This document shows, in pieces, positions 8,823 to 16,783 of a stretch of DNA of 64,000 nt. A program made the translations under genes and the position numbers. This DNA comes from Pseudomonas sp. MPC6. GTDB taxonomy: Bacteria; Pseudomonadota; Gammaproteobacteria; Pseudomonadales; Pseudomonadaceae. The stretch lies in assembly GCF_006094435.1 (NCBI RefSeq), contig NZ_CP034783.1, forward strand, positions 3,747,001 through 3,811,000, in the 5' to 3' direction. The notes under the pieces were generated by a model, which saw only the letters and a program-made list of their open reading frames with translations, did no database searches and had not been told where the DNA came from. How positions within the stretch are numbered: the stretch's first letter is position 1; the number at the start of each line of letters is the position of its first letter.

Positions 8823-9902
8823 ATGATTCATATGCGCTTGAAACTGAAATATTCGGGGTTCGCCCTGAATGTGGACTTGCAATTGCCCGGTCGTGGCGTC
8901 ACCGCGCTGTACGGTCACTCCGGCTCGGGCAAGACCACTTGCCTGCGCTGCATTGCCGGCCTGGAACGGGCCGAACAGGGCTTTGTCCAGGTCAACGATG
9001 AGGTCTGGCAGGACAGCGACCAGCAGATTTTCGTCCCGCCGCACAAACGCGCACTGGGTTATGTGTTTCAGGAGGCCAGCCTGTTTCCCCATCTGTCGGT
9101 GCTGGCCAACCTGGAATTCGGCCTGAAGCGAATCCCGAAACCACAACGCCGGGTCGACATGACTCACGCCACCGAACTGCTCGGGATCGGCCATCTGCTG
9201 GACCGCCATCCGCAGCACCTTTCGGGCGGCGAACGGCAACGGGTCGGCATCGCCCGCGCCCTCCTCACCAGCCCGAAACTGCTGCTGATGGACGAACCGC
9301 TGGCGGCGCTGGACAGCCAACGCAAAAGCGAAATCCTGCCCTACCTGCAACGGCTGCACGATGAACTGGACATCCCGGTGCTGTACGTCAGTCACTCCCA
9401 GGACGAAGTCGCACGGCTGGCCGACCACATCGTCCTGCTCAGCGATGGCAAGGCGCTGGCCAGCGGTCCGATCGGCGAAACCCTGGCCCGGCTCGATCTG
9501 CCCCTGGCATTGGGCGATGACGCGGGCGTGGTGATCGAGGGGCATGTCAGTACCTATGACCCCGAGTATCAACTGCTGACTCTGCAGCTGCCAGGCACCG
9601 CCCTGAACATTCGCGTGGCGCACACGCCGATGGACGCGGGCCAGGCACTGCGCTGCAAGGTTCAGGCCCGGGATGTCAGCCTGAGCCTGCACAACGTCGA
9701 GCACAGCAGCATCCTCAATCGCCTGCCGGTCACCGTGATCAGTGAGATGGGCGCCGACAATGCCGCTCACGTGCTGATCCGGCTGGACGCCGCCGGCACG
9801 CCGCTGCTGGCGCGAATCACCCGCTACTCCCGGGACCAGTTGCGCGTGCAGCCCGGCCAGCAACTCTGGGCCCAGATCAAGGCGGTCGCCGTGCTGGCAT
9901 AA
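8823..9902 (+). CDS. modC: Molybdate ABC transporter ATPase ModC
   Basis: 359 aa. Walker [10 protein letters not shown] is at residues 31-39, signature LSGGERQR, Walker [13 protein letters not shown] and the switch His in YVSHSQDE. The C-terminal about 120 residues form the TOBE molybdate-binding domain, as in full-length ModC. It energises ModB in the inner membrane. An alternative start at Met4 is possible. The strand shows no terminator before topB-like gene at 10005. Confidence 0.95.
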   Translation: MIHMRLKLKYSGFALNVDLQLPGRGVTALYGHSGSGKTTCLRCIAGLERAEQGFVQVNDEVWQDSDQQIFVPPHKRALGYVFQEASLFPHLSVLANLEFGLKRIPKPQRRVDMTHATELLGIGHLLDRHPQHLSGGERQRVGIARALLTSPKLLLMDEPLAALDSQRKSEILPYLQRLHDELDIPVLYVSHSQDEVARLADHIVLLSDGKALASGPIGETLARLDLPLALGDDAGVVIEGHVSTYDPEYQLLTLQLPGTALNIRVAHTPMDAGQALRCKVQARDVSLSLHNVEHSSILNRLPVTVISEMGADNAAHVLIRLDAAGTPLLARITRYSRDQLRVQPGQQLWAQIKAVAVLA

Positions 9903-10004
9903 TCTGGCTGGCATGGCCTGGCTGGAATAACTTTGCCGGCACCACTGCAACGGCCTGCGGTCAATGGCAATAACGGCCCCTGATTCGTTGCAAGGACTAC
10001 CGCC

Positions 10005-11042
10005 ATGTCCGATACCGTACCGCCCGACGTACTGCCGCCTGATCTGCATTACGTCGATGACACCCTGCCCGGCATCACCCGCAGGACACTGCGCGGCAAG
10101 TTCTGCTACTTCGATCCCGCGGGCCAGCGCATCACCGACCCGGACGAAATCAAGCGCATCAACGCCCTCGCCGTGCCCCCGGCCTACACCGCCGTGTGGA
10201 TCTGCGCCGACCCGCGCGGCCACCTGCAGGCCACCGGACGCGATGCCCGGGGGCGCAAGCAATACCGTTATCACGCACGCTGGCGGGAAGTGCGCGATGC
10301 CGATAAGTACTCGCGCCTGCGGGACTTCGCACGCGCCTTGCCCAAACTGCGCCGACAGCTGGAAACGCTGTTGGCGGCACCGGGTTTCAGTCGGGACAAA
10401 GTCATGGCCACGGTCATCACCTTGCTCGACGCGACACTGATCCGGGTCGGCAATACGCAGTACGCGCGGGATAACCGCTCATACGGCCTGACCACCCTGC
10501 GCAGCCGTCACGTCGAGATCAATGGCAGTGCGATCCTGTTCCAGTTCCGCGGCAAAAGCGGCGTTGAACATCAGATCACCGTGAAAGACCGACGCCTGGC
10601 GCGGATCATCAAGCGCTGCCAGGAAATCCCCGGGCAAAACCTGTTTCAGTATCTGGATGAAAACGGCGAACGGCATAACATCAGCTCCTCCGACGTCAAC
10701 GCCTACCTGCAAACCCTGACCGGCGCCGACTTCACCGCCAAGGATTACCGCACCTGGGCTGGCAGCGTCCTGGCGTTGTCGGTATTGCGTCAATTGCAAT
10801 GGGAGCCGGAGTCGGACGCCAAGCGCCATGTGGTGGAGATGGTCAAGAACGTCGCCCGGCAACTGGGCAACACCCCGGCGGTCTGCCGCAAGTGCTACAT
10901 CCACCCGGCAGTGCTCGACGGATTTCTCCTGGGGGCCCTGGCCGAGTTGCCGCGCCCCAGAACACGCAAAGGACTCAGGGCCGAGGAAGTCGGACTGGCG
11001 ACTTTTCTCGAGAAGATGATCGCCGCCGCGGACAATCCCTGA
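10005..11042 (+). CDS. DNA topoisomerase IB
   Basis: 345-aa bacterial/poxvirus-type topoisomerase IB, which relaxes supercoils by a 3' phosphotyrosyl intermediate. It has the N-terminal DNA-binding domain (LHYVDDTLPGITR, DPDEIKRINALAVPPAYTAVWIC) and the C-terminal catalytic domain with FRGKSGVEH, the Arg-Lys-Arg region (DRRLARIIKRC) and nucleophile Tyr in CYIHPAVL. Full length for the family. Neighbours give no functional link. Confidence 0.93.
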   Translation: MSDTVPPDVLPPDLHYVDDTLPGITRRTLRGKFCYFDPAGQRITDPDEIKRINALAVPPAYTAVWICADPRGHLQATGRDARGRKQYRYHARWREVRDADKYSRLRDFARALPKLRRQLETLLAAPGFSRDKVMATVITLLDATLIRVGNTQYARDNRSYGLTTLRSRHVEINGSAILFQFRGKSGVEHQITVKDRRLARIIKRCQEIPGQNLFQYLDENGERHNISSSDVNAYLQTLTGADFTAKDYRTWAGSVLALSVLRQLQWEPESDAKRHVVEMVKNVARQLGNTPAVCRKCYIHPAVLDGFLLGALAELPRPRTRKGLRAEEVGLATFLEKMIAAADNP

Positions 11043-11232
11043 CTGGCGGCACACCGCCGATTCAACCGACGAACTGCCCGTTGATTTTTTGCATGATCGC
11101 AAATGGCTTCTATGCTTGTTCTGGACACTGCAATGACGCAGTTGAGCGCCAGGTCTCAGATCACCGCCCGACAAGGCTGTAGTCCGGGTCTATACTGAAA
11201 AATGCTGAAGGATCAGCGACCCATCGGTCGAA

Positions 11233-11255
11233 AGCTCGCTCCCAGCGGGCTTTTT
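11233..11255 (+). terminator. Hairpin with T-run upstream of 11295 gene
   Basis: AGCTCGCT (11233-11240) pairs with AGCGGGCT (11244-11251) with one G-T pair, followed by five T. It sits in front of a coding gene, so it ends either a short untranslated RNA begun near a TATACT element at 11193 or acts as an attenuator. Confidence 0.5.
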
Positions 11256-11294
11256 GCTACCACTGACAAGGTTTCTTCAACGGAGGTGTTTGCC

Positions 11295-11525
11295 ATGTCC
11301 GAAAAAGAGTCCATCACCACCCTGCTCACCCTGCTTGACTCGCGCCAGGCTCGCTTGGCTGCGGCGTGCAAGGAAATCGCCGACTGGGTCGACCATCAAG
11401 GAGGGCACCCGACTGCACTCAGAATTCGTGATCGACTGAATGACATCGAGAAGGACACGCCACTGATCCGCAACACGCTGTCTTCGCTCAAACCTGTCGA
11501 CCCGCCCCTGCCGCGGTTCAGATGA
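11295..11525 (+). CDS. Small hypothetical protein
   Basis: 76 aa, MSEKESITTLLTLLDSRQ..., largely helical and charged, with no signal peptide. ATG 11295 follows a strong CGGAGG site, which decides the start over an open frame reaching back to 11202. No family was recognised. Confidence 0.6.
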   Translation: MSEKESITTLLTLLDSRQARLAAACKEIADWVDHQGGHPTALRIRDRLNDIEKDTPLIRNTLSSLKPVDPPLPRFR

Positions 11526-11836
11526 TTGGATCTGGTCAACGGATTCGAGAGCACGGCCTGATTCAGGACGCATGAACGGCAACGATCAGTTACCGGGTGC
11601 GTCCTTGCCTGAGTGCTTGCCACTACACCCGTCAACCCGACCTGGCGTCGGGATTTTTTTACCTGAAGTTTCCTTTCACATTGCTTTCACAATTCACCCC
11701 CTACAGTGGCCTCACTCCTTTTGAAGCATCCCTTGGCCCGCCCGCATGCGAGCCTTTTTTTTTGCCCGTGACCCGGCCGACGAACATTATCACCTGCGCA
11801 AGGTCAAACGATCACACGTCACCAAGGAGACGTCTG
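11526..11836. other. Intergenic stretch, no gene seen
   Basis: About 310 bases with T-rich runs around 11652-11690 and 11753-11762. No convincing frame, RNA or repeat. An AAGGAGA ribosome-binding site for the following gene is at 11823-11829. Confidence 0.5.
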
Positions 11837-12121
11837 ATGGTCACCCACTTCAAGATCGGCGGGCATCTGGCCTGCGGTCATAAAGGCTCCAATCTCACCT
11901 CGACCCGCGAACTGAACCGCGTGAAATGCAGAAGCTGTCGCAACACCGACGCCTTCAAGCAAGCCCGCAAAGACCAGCGCAACGCTGCACGCCGCGCCTC
12001 CCGTACAACCAGAGTCACCCGCACTGCCAACGACTGGCGCGCGGCCTGGACCGAGCGGCTCACCGCCATGGCCGGACGGCAACGCTTGCCTCGGGGTTTT
12101 ACCGGCCAACCATTCGTTTAG
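11837..12121 (+). CDS. Small basic protein with Cys motif, hypothetical
   Basis: 94 aa, strongly basic, with Cys13 and a CRSC pair at residues 31-34 in KCRSCRN that could bind a metal ion. Arg/Lys-rich helices follow (ARKDQRNAARRASR), suggesting nucleic-acid contact. This is inference only. The start is set by AAGGAGA 7 bases upstream. It is followed by a strong hairpin. Confidence 0.6.
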   Translation: MVTHFKIGGHLACGHKGSNLTSTRELNRVKCRSCRNTDAFKQARKDQRNAARRASRTTRVTRTANDWRAAWTERLTAMAGRQRLPRGFTGQPFV

Positions 12122-12132
12122 CCAAGCCATCA

Positions 12133-12170
12133 GGCGGCCGGGTTGCGTTGATTCGGCCCGGCCGCCTCTT
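12133..12170 (+). terminator. Rho-independent terminator
   Basis: Perfect 10-bp stem GGCGGCCGGG / CCCGGCCGCC (12133-12142 and 12157-12166), 14-nt loop, short T-rich tail. It ends the 11837 gene. Confidence 0.75.
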
Positions 12171-12275
12171 GCACAGCACTCAGTAGAAAATCGGATGGAA
12201 CAAGGCTGTTCGTTATGTTTCCAAAGGTATATGCCCTGACCTTGCAGGCGGGGCGTTACTGGAGAGGAAATCCCG

Positions 12276-12701
12276 ATGAACAGTAGACTTGTGCTTCTGC
12301 TTGCCTGCCTGAGCCCTACCCTGACGATGGCCCAGGGGTGCGATGTCCTGACCCGATCCCAGAGCCCTTCCGTGCCCGTCATCGAGACCCACACCTGCTA
12401 TGAGTACAAAGGCATGCCGGTGGACGCCACCGACTGGTCCTGCAGCAACGAGAGCAAGGAGATGCTGACCAGCACCAAGAAAAAAGTCGAACAGTGCGAC
12501 GACCTTTACCAGGCCACATGCCTGGGCACCGTGACGCCCGAATCCCTGGCCAACCCTCAGTCCGTCAGCAAGGACAAGAACAGCAAGGCACTGAACATCC
12601 CGAAAGATGCCCAGATCATTACCTATTACTACGGGGCTGAAAATCTCGGGCAATCGAAGGTCGATTGCGAAACCGGCGGTGGCACCTGGAAACAGAAATA
12701 G
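12276..12701 (+). CDS. Secreted hypothetical protein
   Basis: 141 aa. A Sec signal peptide MNSRLVLLLACLSPTLTMAQ is followed by a mature part with eight cysteines (for example GCDVL, HTCYEY, DWSCSN, KVEQCDD, ATCLG, VDCET), suggesting a disulfide-bonded periplasmic or extracellular protein. No family was recognised. It is preceded by GGAG at 12261. Confidence 0.65.
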   Translation: MNSRLVLLLACLSPTLTMAQGCDVLTRSQSPSVPVIETHTCYEYKGMPVDATDWSCSNESKEMLTSTKKKVEQCDDLYQATCLGTVTPESLANPQSVSKDKNSKALNIPKDAQIITYYYGAENLGQSKVDCETGGGTWKQK

Positions 12702-12933
12702 TGACTGACGCATACTGAACTTAACTGACCCGCCTGGTTGGGCACCACAGCGCTTAAGGTTAGAAAAATCAAAACTACGCACTATATTATTTGATTATTA
12801 GTGCTATAGCGTCGCTGCCAGCAAGGGGCGGCGTTGTCGTGTCAATTTGTTGGCAACAATGAATTTCCTCAACTAGGATTCCTAGCGCATCCAGCGTCGT
12901 TTTTTATAACTGCGTCCAATCAGGGAGAGATAG

Positions 12934-13143
12934 ATGTCATCCATCCGTGCCGCCGAAAAAACCTATCGTGGCTGGTCCAGCCCGATCCTGCTCGAACTCA
13001 AGGAGCGAGAGCATCAACTGGATCCTGATGCCCGGCAGGCCTTGCAAAACGTGCTGGTGGAGAGAAGGCTGCTGGATGTCGGCAATCCTGCAGGGAGCGA
13101 TCGCCGCAAGCCTGATCCGACGCCTGGCGGAGGTCGACCATAA
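12934..13143 (+). CDS. Small hypothetical protein
   Basis: 69 aa, MSSIRAAEKTYRGWSSP..., charged and helical in the first 45 residues and Pro/Gly-rich at the end (DPTPGGGRP). It has GGGAGA before ATG 12934. Function unknown. Confidence 0.45.
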   Translation: MSSIRAAEKTYRGWSSPILLELKEREHQLDPDARQALQNVLVERRLLDVGNPAGSDRRKPDPTPGGGRP

Positions 13144-13258
13144 ATTTGTAAAACACCGGTATCGATACTCGTCCTGTCACAGACCAGAACCCAAGATTCT
13201 GTGTCGATTGGGTCTGGTGACGCTCCTGGCCTGGCGATCAAAAAAGAGGTTGCGCGTT

Positions 13259-13702
13259 GTGAAAGGCAAATTATTGGGCGCCGCCGCCACCTTGGCGATT
13301 ATTGGTGCCGTGACTTATGGGTTGAGCACTTGGGAAGCCAGCGAGAATCCGCAACGGGATGAGCAGTGCAAGATTGCCCGACAGCGTGTGAAAGTGTTGG
13401 AAATCCAGGCACGCGCACTGGCCGCGGGGCTCTCGGTCGATGGCTACGCCGAGGCCGAGAAGGCCGAAGTCGGCAAGCTGGTTCTCGCGCTCGATACGGC
13501 CAGGAATGAACAAGAAGTCGAGGCGGTCATCGCGGCGCACGCTGCCACGGTTCAAGCGCAGGTTGCCGCGTCCGATGCCGAGGTAAACTCCCGGGGCGAT
13601 CAGCTGTTTCTCGAGCAACGGCTCAAAGAGCAGCGAATCCCCGCCGACGTCAAACAGCAACTCAAGCGCGCCGAAAAGGCCGTCGCCATCGCCTGTAACT
13701 GA
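13259..13702 (+). CDS. Membrane-anchored hypothetical protein with coiled coil
   Basis: 147 aa from GTG 13259, chosen because AGAGG lies 8 bases upstream and the hydrophobic anchor GAAATLAIIGAVTYGL begins at once. The rest is Ala/Glu/Gln-rich helix (residues about 35-140), probably a periplasmic coiled coil. It contains two Cys. The longer frame back to 12947 runs through unrelated sequence. Function unknown. Confidence 0.5.
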   Translation: MKGKLLGAAATLAIIGAVTYGLSTWEASENPQRDEQCKIARQRVKVLEIQARALAAGLSVDGYAEAEKAEVGKLVLALDTARNEQEVEAVIAAHAATVQAQVAASDAEVNSRGDQLFLEQRLKEQRIPADVKQQLKRAEKAVAIACN

Positions 13703-13915
13703 CCGTTGGCATTTCACTCCAGCTCGATCTGGCGATATCCAAGCCCACCCAGTAACGTGACCAGTTCCGTCCAAGTGAATCCTGCTTGCTTGTTCAGCAG
13801 CTTCTAGATCGAGTGGGGCATACGATCGTCGTCATGCTTGACCAGTACATCGGAAAGGAAGGGGAAAAGTCTTGTCAACGATGTGAATTGCGGAACATAT
13901 CAAAAATTGCGCAAC

Positions 13916-13958
13916 AAAAACACGAAGGGCCTGCATGAGAAATCTCACGCAAGCCCTT
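13916..13958 (-). terminator. Terminator after tRNA-Leu
   Basis: On the minus strand a 16-bp imperfect stem (AAGGGCTTGCGTGAGA with its partner) is followed by GTGTTTTTG. It lies 9 bases beyond the tRNA-Leu 3' end. Confidence 0.8.
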
Positions 13959-13966
13959 GATATGTA

Positions 13967-14053
13967 TGGTGCCCGAAGCCGGAATCGAACCGGCACGCCC
14001 TTACGAGCGGGGGATTTTAAGTCCCATGCGTCTACCAGTTTCGCCATTCGGGC
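13967..14053 (-). tRNA. tRNA-Leu (anticodon TAA)
   Basis: 87-nt cloverleaf with acceptor GCCCGAA/TTCGGGC, encoded CCA end, a long variable arm typical of leucine tRNA, anticodon loop CTTAAAA and T-loop GGTTCGATTCC. It follows tRNA-Cys on the same strand, 196 bases downstream. Confidence 0.96.
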
Positions 14054-14205
14054 GGTAGCGCGGTGAAGCGGTCTGAACAGTGCCAATTAAACAAGCTGGC
14101 CATTCTGACGCTTGTGCAGCAGAGGTGGAAATATATACATCCCATCCCGGTGAAGCAAGTTCGCAAATGCCCATTTCAAGACTAAATCTTGCCGGACAAT
14201 GCAAA

Positions 14206-14241
14206 TAAAAAAGCTCCGTAAATCATAGATCTACGGAGCTT
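14206..14241 (-). terminator. Terminator after tRNA-Cys
   Basis: Minus-strand hairpin AAGCTCCGTA / TACGGAGCTT (14232-14241 and 14211-14220) followed by five T. It separates tRNA-Cys from tRNA-Leu, so the two are probably transcribed at different levels. Confidence 0.85.
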
Positions 14242-14249
14242 GTTTAAAG

Positions 14250-14323
14250 TGGAGGCCGAGGTCGGAATCGAACCGGCGTAGGTGGATTTGCAATCCACTG
14301 CATAACCATTTTGCTACTCGGCC
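14250..14323 (-). tRNA. tRNA-Cys (anticodon GCA)
   Basis: 74-nt cloverleaf with acceptor GGCCGAG/CTCGGCC, discriminator T and encoded CCA, anticodon loop TTGCAAA, and T-arm GGTTCGATTCC. Confidence 0.96.
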
Positions 14324-14527
14324 TCAAACATCTGATGTCATGTAGCACAACACCAAACGCGTACAAACTTGGAGTAAGATCTTGATCTAACTCCTTGAAA
14401 ACATTGAGCTTTTTGAGCGGTCAGTGCTTTCGATGGCGTGAATTATGTACTGATTTCCCGAGGCTGGCAACCCCTTGATTTCAAAAAAAATTCTGCCGGG
14501 TGGATTGGCTGTTTTTCGAGCGCCCGT

Positions 14528-14749
14528 TCAGCCCTGCGGGTCGGGATCTTCGGCTATTTGTACCACGGCAATCAACGGGTCTATACCCCAGTCCCCGTGC
14601 AGATACCAGTCGTCCCCGATCATTTCGGCAGGATGCATCGTCCGGTCGGAGCCATTGCCACAGGCTAATGAACTGGCTGGGCAATACCGGTCGCAGCCCC
14701 AGCAAATGCGCTCGGGGTGTTTGGGGCTGATGGGAAAAGGCTTGGCCAT
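14528..14749 (-). CDS. DUF3079 domain protein
   Basis: 73 aa, MAKPFPISPKHPERICWGCD.... It matches the DUF3079 family by recall: Cys17 and Cys20 in ICWGCDRYC, ACGNGSDRTMHPAE, and GDDWY. The cysteine spacing suggests a small metal-binding domain. The start is ATG at 14747-14749. A longer frame to 14989 lacks family support upstream. Confidence 0.8.
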   Translation of the reverse strand: MAKPFPISPKHPERICWGCDRYCPASSLACGNGSDRTMHPAEMIGDDWYLHGDWGIDPLIAVVQIAEDPDPQG

Positions 14750-14911
14750 GTCGATCCCTCGGTTTATATCCAGGGTGTACCGCCAACGTACATCGTTCGC
14801 GCAACGGTGACCTTGATAGGGATCAAGCGCCGACATTGAGCGCGCGTACCTGATGGCAGTCTTGAGGCTAGACTTTCGACAGCCACATGAATTGACCTGG
14901 AGATGCTGCTG

Positions 14912-15259
14912 ATGCCTGATAAAACCCCTCCCTCGACCGAACAATCCCCGGTCCAATTGTCGACCTGGGAAGATATAGGCGCGGAACAATCACTCGAAGC
15001 AGAGGCCTTTACCACGCCACCGGATTTGACCAATGCCGAGCTGGTACATCTGCGTGTCCGGGTGATCGCCCTGGAAAACCTGGTCATTGCCTTGCTGACC
15101 CAGGGGTCGGCTCAGCAGTTGGCTATCGCCCGGGAAATGGCGGCCTACATTTCCCCCCGCCCCGGCTTCACCCAGCATCCGCTGACGATTCATGCGGCGG
15201 CGCAGATGAATGACAGCGTCGATCGTGCCGAGCGATTTCGCAAGCGTTATGCGCCTTGA
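14912..15259 (+). CDS. Conserved hypothetical protein
   Basis: 115 aa, MPDKTPPSTEQSP.... A flexible N-terminus is followed by a helix-rich core (LVHLRVRVIALENLVIALLTQGS) and a basic end. Met at 14912 is preferred because CTGGAG at 14896 then has usable spacing; 14903 would be too close. It converges with nrdG. Function unknown. Confidence 0.6.
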   Translation: MPDKTPPSTEQSPVQLSTWEDIGAEQSLEAEAFTTPPDLTNAELVHLRVRVIALENLVIALLTQGSAQQLAIAREMAAYISPRPGFTQHPLTIHAAAQMNDSVDRAERFRKRYAP

Positions 15260-15290
15260 TCCGCGTGATGTACGGATGTTGCAACCTGGA

Positions 15291-15986
15291 TCAACCTCGC
15301 AACACAAAGGCGGGAAACAGCTCGCGCATCTCGGCCCAAAGCTCAGGCAACAAGGCTTGCGCCGAAACGCTCGACAACAGCGGATCGAACATCCGCTCGG
15401 TACGCACCAGTTGCACGGCGAAGCGCTTGACCCCGAGCTGGCTCAAACGCTGCGCCAGGATCAATAGACGCGCCGGCTCGAACAAATGCCAGTGGACAGT
15501 GGTGCGACATTCATAGGCGACCCCACTGGCCAGCAGATGCTCGAGGCTGCGCCAGTTGGCGGTGCCGCTGCCCTCGACCCGGGTGATGGCCTGGCAGTCC
15601 TCGGGCAACGCCTTGACATCGAAACCGACCCAATCGGCCCCGGCCAGGGCCCTTGAAAAGGCCGCGGGCTTGATCCCTGCGCTGTGCAAACCGATGCGAA
15701 AACCCAGCGTCCGCACTTCATCCATGGCGTTGGGCAAGGCATCCTGCAGGGTCGGTTCTCCGCCGCTGAACACTACGGCATCGAGCAGGTCCTGGCGCCG
15801 TTGCAGAAACGCCAGCACCCGCCGCCAGTCCACCTCCTCGGTGCCACGGGGAGGGATCAACTGAGGGTTATGACAGTAGCGACAGCGCCAGGCGCACCCC
15901 TGGCAGAACAGCACGCACGCGAGCTGTCCCGGGTAGTCGATAGTGGTCAGGGGCACCATGCCCCCGACCCGCAGCATTCGACTCAT
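15291..15986 (-). CDS. nrdG: Anaerobic ribonucleotide reductase activating protein NrdG
   Basis: 231-aa radical-SAM enzyme that uses S-adenosylmethionine and a 4Fe-4S cluster to make the glycyl radical of class III ribonucleotide reductase. The cluster motif CxxxCxxC is in CAWRCRYCHNP, followed by FSGGEPTLQ (SAM-binding GGE). Its ATG overlaps the stop of the 55-codon glycyl-radical gene as ATGA, so the two are translationally coupled. Confidence 0.93.
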   Translation of the reverse strand: MSRMLRVGGMVPLTTIDYPGQLACVLFCQGCAWRCRYCHNPQLIPPRGTEEVDWRRVLAFLQRRQDLLDAVVFSGGEPTLQDALPNAMDEVRTLGFRIGLHSAGIKPAAFSRALAGADWVGFDVKALPEDCQAITRVEGSGTANWRSLEHLLASGVAYECRTTVHWHLFEPARLLILAQRLSQLGVKRFAVQLVRTERMFDPLLSSVSAQALLPELWAEMRELFPAFVLRG

Positions 15987-16150
15987 TGGCGCCCGGCCAG
16001 TGCCGCGCTTTCAGTGAAATGCACCCGCTCGCGGTGCTCTGACTGTTTGCCTGGATTGAACGCCGACACGGGACGGTGGTAACCCATCACCCGGGTCCAG
16101 ACTTCGCAGCGTTGACGTTGAGCCTGGGGCAGTGGTTGCGATGCAGTCAT
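15983..16150 (-). CDS. nrdD: Detached glycyl-radical domain of class III ribonucleotide reductase
   Basis: A 55-aa gene, MTASQPLPQAQRQRCEVW.... Its TRVMGYHRPV and FNPGKQSEHRER segments align with the C-terminal glycyl-radical domain of NrdD (E. coli RVCGYLG and AGKQEEVKRR). Gly23 in RVMGY is the predicted radical site. The large NrdD protein encoded upstream ends at its zinc site and lacks this domain, so the active enzyme is predicted to be assembled from two chains. A 633-bp gap carrying a REPIN array separates the genes. An 18-bp region before ATG contains AAGGAG. Confidence 0.85.
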   Translation of the reverse strand: MTASQPLPQAQRQRCEVWTRVMGYHRPVSAFNPGKQSEHRERVHFTESAALAGRQ

Positions 16151-16204
16151 GGTGAAGCTCCTTGCGGTTGAGTGGATTGAAATGAACGAACGGTACGGAG
16201 GTCC

Positions 16205-16771
16205 CCTGTAGGAGCTGGCTTGCCAGCGAAAGCGGCCTCGAGTCTTGCAGCGCTCATGAAGACGCCTTCGCCGGCAAGCCGGCTCCTACAGAGGAGCGTG
16301 ATCGGCTTCAATGAACGGTGCCGATACCAAACCCTGTAGGAGCTGGCTTGCCAGCGAAAGCGGCCTCGAGTCTTGCAGCGCTCATGAAGCCGGCTCCTAC
16401 AGAGGAGCGTGATCGGCTTCAATGAACGGTGCCGATACCAAACCCTGTAGGAGCTGGCTTGCCAGCGAAAGCGGCCTCGAGTCTTGCAGCGCTCATGAAG
16501 ACGCCTTCGCCGGCAAGCCGGCTCCTACAGAGGAGCGTGATCGGCTTCAATGAACGGTGCCGATACCAAACCCTGTAGGAGCTGGCTTGCCAGCGAAAGC
16601 GGCCTCGAGTCTTGCAGCGCTCATGAAGCCGGCTCCTACAGAGGAGCGTGATCGGCTTCAATGAACGGTGCCGATACCAAACCCTGTAGGAGCTGGCTTG
16701 CCAGCGAAAGCGGCCTCGAGTCTTGCAGCGCTCATGAAGACGCCTTCGCCGGCAAGCCGGCTCCTACAGGG
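16205..16771. repeat. Composite REPIN array, 239-bp higher-order period
   Basis: CCTGTAGGAGCTGGCTTGCC starts at 16205, 16333, 16444, 16572 and 16683, giving spacings 128, 111, 128 and 111. The short unit lacks about 17 bp of the inverted arm (GAAGCCGGCTCC instead of GAAGACGCC...). The two-unit block is repeated as a whole at 239 bp. It lies between the two nrdD-derived genes. Nothing else is seen in this 633-bp gap. Confidence 0.93.
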
Positions 16772-16783
16772 GGGTGATCAGCA

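Noticed and set aside
8238..10274. Long minus-strand frame opposite modB-modC
   Set aside because: Antisense shadow of clear ABC transporter genes.
13967..14323. tRNA-Leu/tRNA-Cys as an integrated-island boundary
   Set aside because: No integrase, no duplicated tRNA end and no att-like direct repeat in the window.
16147..16661. Small frames with repeated translations (MKPITLLCRSRL)
   Set aside because: They are translations of REPIN units and carry no protein evidence.
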